Source: Chloroflexota bacterium (GTDB lineage Bacteria > Chloroflexota > Limnocylindria > Limnocylindrales > CSP1-4). Taken from it: a stretch of DNA of 5,112 nucleotides. A program made the position numbers and the translations under genes. The DNA is taken from the NCBI GenBank assembly GCA_016875645.1, contig VGPE01000210.1, positions 1-5,112 of the forward strand. Direction: 5' to 3'. The notes below the pieces were generated by a model. It did not search any database, was not told the origin of the DNA, and was given only the letters and a program-made list of their open reading frames with translations. Position 1 is the stretch's first letter. Each line of letters begins with the position of its first letter. This document shows positions 1 to 5,112 of the stretch, piece after piece.

Positions 1-1583
1 TAGGTGACTCTGCCGGGCGCGCGGTCGAGGTCGGCCGTCGCGAGCCGCTGCACATACCCGAGCGCGCCGCGGCCGCTGATCCGCAGCTTCACGAACGGTG
101 TCAGGTCCATCATCCCCGCCGCCTCGCGGATCGCAAGGTGCTCGGCGCCTGCAATCGGCGACCAGTTGCGCGCCTCCCAACGCCCACGAAGCGGCACGTC
201 GGGGCCGACGAGCAGGTGGGCGTTCGACTCGTACCAGCGCGGCCGTTCCCAGCCAGCTCCCTCGAAGAAGACCGCGCCGAGGTCCTTCTGCCGGCCGTGC
301 ATGGGGCTCAGGCGCAGGTTCCGCGGCTCGCTGAACTGGTCGTTGGGATGGATGATGTCGTAGACCTCGCGGTACTGCTGGATCCCGCGCCGCCGGATGT
401 ACGGGCGCCCGTAGGCGTGGTGATGGAAGCGCCGGATGTCGACCTCGCGGACGTCGTAGGTCGGGACGCCCTCCACGATCCACTCGGCCATCAGCTTGCC
501 GGCGCCGCCGCCGTGGGTGATCCAGATGGCCTCCGCAAGCCACAGGCCCTTCACCGTCGGCGACTCGCCCATCAGCGAGTTCGCGTCCGGGGTGAACGAG
601 AAGACGCCGTTGAGGCGGCGCGAGATCGGTTGGCGGCCGGCAGCTGCCAGCAACGAGCGGGTTTCGGCCACTGCGAACGCGAAGTGCTCGTCCGGGAAGT
701 CGGGCATGTGGGCGACGGAATGGCCGTCCTCCCACGGCAGCCCGGACGCCTCGATCGGCAGCGGGTCGTGCCGGTAGGACCCGATGCCGTATCCCTCGCC
801 CCACGCCTTCCAGTACATCGAGGCGTCCTGGTGGCGCGTGACCGGCTCGTTCACGGTCCCCGCGGGGATGCCGGCCCGCTCCGGAAGCGGATCGGTTTCG
901 ACGTAGAGGTGGCGGAACGGCATGAGCGGGACCGTGATGCCGGCCAGCCTGCCGACCACCGGGCCCCAGATGCCGGCCGCGATGACCACGCTGTCCGCCA
1001 GGATGGTCCCGGCCGCCGTCTCGACGGCGCGGACCCGACCGCCCTCGACCCGGAATCCCGTGACCGGGGTGTTGCCGTGGAAGCGCACGCCGCGCGCGGT
1101 CGCCAGTTTCGCCAATGCGCCGGCCGCGGCCCAGGGCCGGACCACCCCGTCCCCCTCCACGAACAGGGCGCCCAGGATCCGATCGCCGTTGAGGAGTGGG
1201 ACCTTCGCGACGGTCTCGGCCGTGTCCAGGAGTCGCGCCCGAAGGTCCCAGGCAAGGCCGTAGGCCTCTCGCCGCTTGAGCTCCTCGTACCGGGCGTGTG
1301 TGGTCGCGATCTCGAGGCTGTCGGTGCTCTGCCAGACCGGGCCCCGTTCGTCGTGCAGCCCCGCGAAGATCGCGACGGTGTCCTGCGCAAGCTTGCTGAC
1401 CGTCCGCGACGGGTTGACCTGGAACACGATCCCGGGGGCATGCGACGTGGAGCCGCCCGTCTCGAACATCGGGCCCTGGTCCAGCACGACGACATCGGTC
1501 ACGCCGAGCTCGGCCAGGTGGTACGCGGTGCTGCAGCCGACGATGCCGGCGCCGACAATCACGATGCGCGCGCGATCCTGCAT
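1..1583 (-). CDS. Dimethylglycine oxidase/dehydrogenase-like FAD protein with GcvT domain, 3' end beyond window (partial)
   Basis: This is probably a flavoenzyme that oxidatively demethylates dimethylglycine, sarcosine or a related N-methyl amine and transfers the one-carbon unit to tetrahydrofolate in the cytoplasm. The 527 visible residues have no internal stop. A Rossmann dinucleotide motif G11-A-G13-I-V-G16 opens the FAD-binding DAO domain (about 7-370). The motif GGSTSHAPG carries H48, which aligns with the histidine that holds covalent FAD in this family. H225 and Y257 fit the active-site His/Tyr pair described for Arthrobacter dimethylglycine oxidase. FSFTPD (328-333) and EAIWITHGG (351-359) are further family signatures. 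An FAO_M-like linker (about 371-425) leads into the folate-binding GcvT domain from about 426, which runs off the window. Relatives are about 800-850 residues, so roughly 300 are missing. The ATG at 1583 is chosen because GGGGAG lies 6 bases upstream and the FAD motif begins immediately after. The exact substrate, and oxidase versus dehydrogenase, remain unresolved. Confidence 0.9.
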   Translation of the reverse strand, partial: MQDRARIVIVGAGIVGCSTAYHLAELGVTDVVVLDQGPMFETGGSTSHAPGIVFQVNPSRTVSKLAQDTVAIFAGLHDERGPVWQSTDSLEIATTHARYEELKRREAYGLAWDLRARLLDTAETVAKVPLLNGDRILGALFVEGDGVVRPWAAAGALAKLATARGVRFHGNTPVTGFRVEGGRVRAVETAAGTILADSVVIAAGIWGPVVGRLAGITVPLMPFRHLYVETDPLPERAGIPAGTVNEPVTRHQDASMYWKAWGEGYGIGSYRHDPLPIEASGLPWEDGHSVAHMPDFPDEHFAFAVAETRSLLAAAGRQPISRRLNGVFSFTPDANSLMGESPTVKGLWLAEAIWITHGGGAGKLMAEWIVEGVPTYDVREVDIRRFHHHAYGRPYIRRRGIQQYREVYDIIHPNDQFSEPRNLRLSPMHGRQKDLGAVFFEGAGWERPRWYESNAHLLVGPDVPLRGRWEARNWSPIAGAEHLAIREAAGMMDLTPFVKLRISGRGALGYVQRLATADLDRAPGRVT

Positions 1584-1589
1584 GGCGAG

Positions 1590-1595
1590 CTCCCC
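1590..1595 (-). promoter_or_regulatory. Ribosome binding site of the flavoprotein gene
   Basis: On the minus strand GGGGAG lies 6 bases before the ATG at 1583. It supports that start and the short N-terminus ahead of the FAD-binding motif. Confidence 0.6.
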
Positions 1596-1608
1596 GGGCA
1601 GCAGATGC

Positions 1609-1677
1609 CGGCTCTCGGACGGTGCGGCGACGCCCGACCCTGACGTGGACGGGAGGTTCCCCGGACGGCGAGAGCCG
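1609..1677. repeat. 9-bp inverted repeat in divergent promoter region
   Basis: CGGCTCTCG at 1609-1617 is the exact reverse complement of CGAGAGCCG at 1669-1677, with 51 bases between the arms. The right arm abuts the proposed ATG of the transporter, and the left arm lies 26 bases upstream of the flavoprotein ATG. CGGACGG also occurs twice as a direct repeat (1616-1622 and 1662-1668), once beside each arm. This could be a pair of operator half-sites or a chance match in GC-rich DNA. The repeat itself is certain, its function is not. Confidence 0.35.
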
Positions 1678-2586
1678 ATGATACGGCGCATGGCGCGACG
1701 GGAAGGGGAGCTGGCCGCCGCGGGCGCGGCCGTGATCTTCGGGACTGCGTGGGTTGCGACGGGGATCGCGTTGCGCTCGTACACGCCGGTGGCGGCTGCG
1801 TTCTGGCGGGGTGCGATGGCCGCGCTGCTGATGGCCGCGATCGTCGGGGTGCAATTGGCACGTGGCCGCGCTGACCTCCGGGGCGCCGGCCGCCGGAGCA
1901 TCGGACGGATTGCGATCCTGGGTTTGCTGGGCGGACCGATCTTCGCCCTCGCGATGAACTACGCGATCGCGGACGCGGGGGCGACCATTGCGGCCTTCGT
2001 GGCCGGCGCCTACCCGGTCATCGCAGCCACCCTCGCACCGGTCGTCCTGCGCGAGCCGCTCTCCCGGGGCGCGGCAGCGGGCTTCGTGCTCGCACTCGCG
2101 GGCGCGATCCTGCTCACGGAGCTGGACCTGGCGCGGGCCCCGGTGGGCGGCATCGCGGTCGGGGCGGTCGGCGCCGTTGCCGTCGCCTGCTACCTCGTGC
2201 TGCTCCGCCGCTGGGGCGGCGGCCCGCAGCCAGACCCGCTGCTCACCCCCGAGCTCTCGGCGACCGCCGTGGGCGTGCTCACGGCCGCCGTCCTGCTACC
2301 CATCGAGCTGCTGGCAGAGCCCGCGGCGCTCATGCCGGCGTCGCCCGGGCTGGCTCCACTCCTGGCGGTGGTCTGGCTGGCGATCGGCCCGGGCTGTCTC
2401 TCGCAGATCCTGCTCGCCATGTCGGCGCGGCGGATCCCCGCCCGGCGCTCGGCCGCATTCCTGCTGCTCAACCCGGTGACGGCCGCGATCGCGGCGCCGA
2501 TCCTGCTCGGGGAGTTCCTGAGCCCGATCCAGGGGTTGGGCGCGGTGCTGGTGACCCTGGGAATCGGGCTGGCTGCCACTCGCTGA
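1678..2586 (+). CDS. EamA/DMT-superfamily inner-membrane transporter
   Basis: This is a predicted integral membrane carrier of the drug/metabolite transporter superfamily, whose members commonly export amino acids, metabolites or drugs. The 302 residues match the usual length of about 280-310. Ten hydrophobic segments are visible at roughly 12-31, 38-60, 76-96, 103-123, 131-148, 156-177, 194-214, 225-247, 257-277 and 283-300. They form two EamA repeats (about 12-147 and 158-300). Each repeat has an acidic residue before its last helix, in LREPLS (124-129) and LGEFLS (277-282), typical of the family. Basic residues at the N-terminus (R3, R4, R7, R8) suggest a cytoplasmic start. The reading frame stays open back to 1276, but that stretch is antisense to the flavoprotein. 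I chose ATG 1678; ATG 1690 and GTG 1645 are alternatives, and none has a strong Shine-Dalgarno (weak GAGAG at 1670-1674). The substrate is unknown. Confidence 0.88.
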   Translation: MIRRMARREGELAAAGAAVIFGTAWVATGIALRSYTPVAAAFWRGAMAALLMAAIVGVQLARGRADLRGAGRRSIGRIAILGLLGGPIFALAMNYAIADAGATIAAFVAGAYPVIAATLAPVVLREPLSRGAAAGFVLALAGAILLTELDLARAPVGGIAVGAVGAVAVACYLVLLRRWGGGPQPDPLLTPELSATAVGVLTAAVLLPIELLAEPAALMPASPGLAPLLAVVWLAIGPGCLSQILLAMSARRIPARRSAAFLLLNPVTAAIAAPILLGEFLSPIQGLGAVLVTLGIGLAATR

Positions 2587-2610
2587 CCGGCGAGCGTTGG
2601 CGCGGGGCGG

Positions 2611-4023
2611 TTACTGGCGCCGGAACCGGCGTCCCACGATCGCGAACGGCGGCAGGCGGCCGAGGGCGGCCTCAAACGGAATCGCCTCCCCGTCGCGGCC
2701 CAGGATCGCGAGGGTGGCGCGCGGCCCGGTCGGTCGCGCGTCGACCACCGCCAGGTCCACGGCCAGCACCCCGTCCACCGGTTCGCCGAGGCGCTCGATG
2801 ACGTCGGGCGGCGCCGCCGCGCTGTCGGCATCCACGCGGATCTCGGCCTCGGTGCGCCAGCGTGGCCGGCGCAGAAGGATCGCGCGCCATCCATCGCCGA
2901 CCAGCGGCCGGACCGTGCCGTCGCCGGGGCGAGGGTTCGCGGACAGGGACTCACCGCGGGCCCAGCGGGCCGCCTGGTGGAGTAGCGCGTACTCGTCGAG
3001 GTCGGCATAGGCCGAGAGTGCATCGCTCGGGGACGCGTCGCCCGCGATCGCCCGCACGCTGTCGGCGAAGACCTCCGCGAGGTCAAGGTCGATTGCCCGG
3101 ACCGTGCGGTGGAAATAGACCTGGCGGTACATGAACAGCCGTGCGGTCAGGAACATCTCGAGGGCCCCGAGGCCAGGTTCGTAGAGGCTCAGGCCGGCGC
3201 CGCTGATGAAGCTGTATCGCCGCAGGCGCTCGACATCCACCGGCCCCACGGCCACGCCCGTCAGGTACGCGTCCCGCCTGACGTAGTCGAGGTTGTCGAC
3301 CGTGAAGACGCCCGAGAGCAGGGGCTGGAGCCAGCGCAACCAGAGCGGCATCGAGGCGTCGACGATCGCGGGCTTTGAAACCAGGGTCGACACCCAGCGC
3401 GGGTCGATCGCCTCGCCCGGGCCGAACCCATCGCGCTCGGGAGCGAGCCCGGGCGCCCTTCGCAGTGCGCGGATCAGCCCACCGAGCTCGCGCTCGATGA
3501 TCAGTTGCGACAGGTCCTCGTGGGTGAGGCGCTTGCCGGCTGGGCGTCGCGTATCGGCCGGGGCGGGGAACGCCGCAAGCACGTGCTCATCGAAGAAGTG
3601 CGCGAACGGCCCGTGCCCCACGTCGTGGAGGAGACCGGCCACCCGAAGGGTCTCGACGACCAGCCCCTCGGAGGGAACCTGCGAGCCGGGGATGCCGTGT
3701 CCCAGGAGCGCCGTTCGCAGCGTGGGGTACAGGTGGCGGGCCCAGAGCCCGGCTTCGTGCATGACCCCCAGGCCGTGCGTGAAGCGGCTGTGCTCGGCCG
3801 TCGGGAAGACCCAGCGCGCGCTCTGGAGCTGGCTCACGCGTCGCAGTCGCTGCACCCATGCCGTGTCGAGGATGTCCTCCTCGGCGGCTGCCTCGTCTGG
3901 CAGGCCAGCGGCGCGTGCCTCGGCGTCGGTGACCCGCTTGGTCAGCTCCACGTAGCCATGGATGGGATCGCTGATCAGGTTGACAGCGCGGAAACCGCTC
4001 GGCGTGGCCTGGCTCTCGGTCAC
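2611..4023 (-). CDS. HD-domain phosphohydrolase, SAMHD1/dNTPase-like
   Basis: This is a predicted metal-dependent phosphohydrolase of the bacterial SAMHD1-related HD family, whose characterised members cleave dNTPs to deoxynucleoside and triphosphate. The 470 residues open with the family signature DPIHGYVEL (19-27). They continue with QRLRRVSQL (58-66), HSRFTHGLG (78-86), LLHDVGHGPF (131-140), THED (167-170) and VDNLDYVRRD (242-251). By alignment from memory with human SAMHD1, the metal ligands are H83, H133, D134 and D243. H137, D145 and H168 match its catalytic residues, and Y247 and D251 also match. F305 stands where SAMHD1 has a substrate-contacting Gln. An Ala/Glu-rich insertion of about 15 residues (about 34-50) follows the first motif. 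The GTG start is supported by GAGGTGA 7 bases upstream. The gene lies 17 bases downstream of the WYL regulator on the same strand, so co-transcription is likely. The family is firm, but dNTP as substrate is an inference. Confidence 0.9.
   Translation of the reverse strand: MTESQATPSGFRAVNLISDPIHGYVELTKRVTDAEARAAGLPDEAAAEEDILDTAWVQRLRRVSQLQSARWVFPTAEHSRFTHGLGVMHEAGLWARHLYPTLRTALLGHGIPGSQVPSEGLVVETLRVAGLLHDVGHGPFAHFFDEHVLAAFPAPADTRRPAGKRLTHEDLSQLIIERELGGLIRALRRAPGLAPERDGFGPGEAIDPRWVSTLVSKPAIVDASMPLWLRWLQPLLSGVFTVDNLDYVRRDAYLTGVAVGPVDVERLRRYSFISGAGLSLYEPGLGALEMFLTARLFMYRQVYFHRTVRAIDLDLAEVFADSVRAIAGDASPSDALSAYADLDEYALLHQAARWARGESLSANPRPGDGTVRPLVGDGWRAILLRRPRWRTEAEIRVDADSAAAPPDVIERLGEPVDGVLAVDLAVVDARPTGPRATLAILGRDGEAIPFEAALGRLPPFAIVGRRFRRQ
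2616..2633. terminator. Weak candidate hairpin at the convergent gene ends
   Basis: Bases 2616-2622 can pair with 2627-2633 (seven pairs, one of them G-U) around a GAAC loop. The hairpin sits in the last codons of the HD gene, just past the transporter stop, where convergent transcripts would need to end. No T-run follows on either strand, so it is not a classical intrinsic terminator. It could equally be an accident of GC-rich coding sequence. Confidence 0.18.
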
Positions 4024-4030
4024 CGCGTCA

Positions 4031-4037
4031 TCACCTC
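4031..4037 (-). promoter_or_regulatory. Ribosome binding site deciding the GTG start of the HD gene
   Basis: GAGGTGA on the minus strand lies 7 bases before the GTG at 4023, inside the 17-base gap after the WYL stop codon. The ATG overlapping this site reads only ATG-ACG-CGG before a TGA stop, so it cannot start the gene. This favours GTG and supports translation of the HD gene from a shared transcript. Confidence 0.7.
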
Positions 4038-4040
4038 GCG

Positions 4041-5102
4041 TCAGCGGATCGAGGCGCCGCGCGCGGCCGCCGCCGCTGCCTCGGCGCCACCTGCCTCGTA
4101 GCGAGCTGCGCCCACCCGGTGAATCGCGGCCACCTCATCGCGCAGCTCGGCCGGCTGGAGCACCTCCACCTGGTGGCCCCAGGAGAGGATCCAGACGCGG
4201 ATCTCGATGGTCCCGGCGACGTGGGCTCGCCAGATGAGCGAGCCGTCCGCGGAGACCTCGGACTGTTCGCTCGGGTGCCACGTGGTCTCGCGCACGCGGG
4301 CGGCAACCGCCGGGTCGAAGCGCAGCACGACGTCGGTCTCGGGCTGGTCGGCGATGATGTCCCAGGCACTGCGCATCGCCTGGTCGATCGTGCCCTCCGG
4401 GGGGTCGAAGTGGTGCGGCGTGATGGAGAGGTCGCGGATCCGGTCCACCTTGAAGGTGCGGACCGCCGCGCGGGTCTCGTCCCACCCGATCAGGTACAGC
4501 GCGTGGGTGGCCAGTGACGGCTCCAGGTACCACGGCCGGACGACGGCTTCGCGGGAGCGGCGGGCCCGGTCGTGGATCGACGCGTCATACGTGAACCGTA
4601 CGGTCCGTCGCTCGGCCCAGGCCTGGGTGAGCAGTCGCAGGTGGTGGCTGTACTCCGCGTCCGTCGGACGCCGGGCCATCGCCTCGATCGAGCGGTTCAC
4701 GTGCTCCGACAGCACCGGCGGCAGCGCGCCGGCCAACTTGCCGAACGCCCCCGCCAGGTCGACGTCGTACTCGTCGGCGTAGCGCACGACGAGGCGCGCG
4801 GCGAGGATCACCGCCATGGCCTCCGCCCGGGTGAACTTGAGCGGTGGCAGAAACGCGGAGCCTTCGACGCCCCAGCGGCCGCCGTCGCTCCAGACCGGGA
4901 TCCCCAGCTCACCCTCGAGCGCGCGCAGGTCGCGGTACGCGGTCCGGCGCGACACATTCGTCTGGCGCGCGATCTCCTCGACCGTCGCGCCAGACTCGCC
5001 GCGGCTCTCCAGCACTCGGAGGACGCGATAGAAGCGGGCCAGCCGGTCCCGCTTGCCGCTTGGTCGGTCGTCGCCGTAGTCGTCCGTCTCGGTTCCCCTC
5101 AA
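4041..5102 (-). CDS. WYL-domain transcriptional regulator (HTH + WYL + WCX)
   Basis: This is a predicted cytoplasmic DNA-binding regulator of the WYL family. With 353 residues it is slightly longer than the usual 310-340. A winged helix-turn-helix covers about 20-80, with recognition helix SRRTAYRDLRALE (51-63) and wing WSDGGRWGVE (71-80). The WYL domain spans about 155-235 and holds the literal W191-Y192-L193 triplet, followed by ALYLIGWDE and RTFKVDRI. A WCX-type C-terminal extension (about 255-330) includes WILSWGHQVEVLQP (304-317). An alanine-rich tail (about 335-350) ends the protein. The start is uncertain. Position 5102 is a TTG whose preceding GGGAG is directly adjacent, too close to work as a normal ribosome site. 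The frame stays open to the window edge, so the true start may lie upstream. WYL domains bind ligands, including single-stranded DNA in at least one regulator. The downstream HD hydrolase is its likely target, and autoregulation is plausible but not visible. Confidence 0.88.
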   Translation of the reverse strand: MRGTETDDYGDDRPSGKRDRLARFYRVLRVLESRGESGATVEEIARQTNVSRRTAYRDLRALEGELGIPVWSDGGRWGVEGSAFLPPLKFTRAEAMAVILAARLVVRYADEYDVDLAGAFGKLAGALPPVLSEHVNRSIEAMARRPTDAEYSHHLRLLTQAWAERRTVRFTYDASIHDRARRSREAVVRPWYLEPSLATHALYLIGWDETRAAVRTFKVDRIRDLSITPHHFDPPEGTIDQAMRSAWDIIADQPETDVVLRFDPAVAARVRETTWHPSEQSEVSADGSLIWRAHVAGTIEIRVWILSWGHQVEVLQPAELRDEVAAIHRVGAARYEAGGAEAAAAAARGASIR

Positions 5103-5112
5103 CTCCCGGTAC

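Larger units (their letters stand above)
1584..1677. promoter_or_regulatory. Divergent intergenic region between flavoprotein and transporter genes
   Basis: These 94 bases separate the outward-pointing starts of the flavoprotein (minus) and the transporter (plus), so promoters for both must lie here or inside the neighbouring 5' coding ends. The stretch is GC-rich and I could not recognise a convincing -35/-10 pair on either strand. The promoter assignment therefore rests on gene orientation alone. A 9-bp inverted repeat spans most of the region and is listed separately. Confidence 0.45.

Noticed and set aside
851..1495. Minus-strand open frame of 214 codons
   Set aside because: It is out of frame with the flavoprotein on the same strand and gives a low-complexity Ser/Arg/Pro translation. 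It is a shadow of the real gene.
138..1643. Long plus-strand open frame of 501 codons
   Set aside because: It is antisense to the flavoprotein gene, whose minus-strand frame shows clear family motifs throughout. The plus-strand translation is rich in Arg, Asp and Pro with no recognisable domain, as expected from GC-biased codons read on the opposite strand.
1276..1677. N-terminal extension of the transporter back to 1276
   Set aside because: The extension runs antisense through the flavoprotein's 5' coding region, has no transporter character, and would make the protein about 130 residues longer than its family.
2190..3086. Minus-strand open frame of 298 codons spanning both convergent genes
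   Set aside because: It overlaps the 3' ends of the HD and transporter genes in other frames. Its translation is rich in Arg, Ser and Pro and shows no domain.
3505..4101. Plus-strand open frame of 198 codons opposite the HD and WYL genes
   Set aside because: It is antisense to the HD catalytic motifs, has no family resemblance, and crosses the 17-base intergenic gap into the WYL gene.
4135..4533. Overlapping 132-codon frames on both strands inside the WYL gene
   Set aside because: Both are alternative-frame readings of the WYL and WCX domain region, with Gly/Arg/Pro-rich low-complexity translations.
1..5112. CRISPR arrays, tRNA, rRNA, transposase remnants or attachment sites
   Set aside because: Reading both strands by eye showed no regularly spaced repeats, no cloverleaf-like segment, no transposase motif and no flanking target duplications. 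Almost all bases belong to the four genes.

Overview
This 5,112-base window is very GC-rich and densely coding. It holds four protein genes with short gaps and strong third-position G/C bias. That composition, the Shine-Dalgarno-led starts (one GTG, one probable TTG) and the gene types fit a high-GC bacterium, such as an actinobacterium or a Chloroflexota-like lineage. The sequence alone does not settle the taxon. I see no rRNA, tRNA, CRISPR array, insertion sequence or prophage gene.

Layout: (1) Bases 1-1583, minus strand: the N-terminal two thirds of a dimethylglycine oxidase/dehydrogenase-like flavoprotein, cut off by the window's left edge. (2) Bases 1584-1677: a 94-base divergent intergenic region with a 9-bp inverted repeat. 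(3) Bases 1678-2586, plus strand: a ten-helix EamA/DMT-family transporter. (4) Bases 2587-2610: a 24-base convergent gap. (5) Bases 2611-4023, minus strand: an HD-domain phosphohydrolase of the SAMHD1/dNTPase-like type, with a GTG start. (6) Bases 4041-5102, minus strand: a WYL-domain transcriptional regulator, 17 bases upstream of the HD gene and very probably co-transcribed with it.

Two functional units are suggested. The flavoprotein probably oxidatively demethylates an N-methylated glycine and passes the one-carbon unit to tetrahydrofolate. The divergent transporter could move a related metabolite, but its substrate cannot be read from sequence. The WYL regulator and HD hydrolase form a regulator-enzyme pair. 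WYL domains in other systems sense nucleic-acid ligands, and the HD enzyme keeps the catalytic residues of dNTP triphosphohydrolases, so a role in nucleotide-pool control, DNA damage or phage response is a reasonable but unproven idea.

Nothing here is clearly a new system. The WYL-HD pair is the observation most worth following up.
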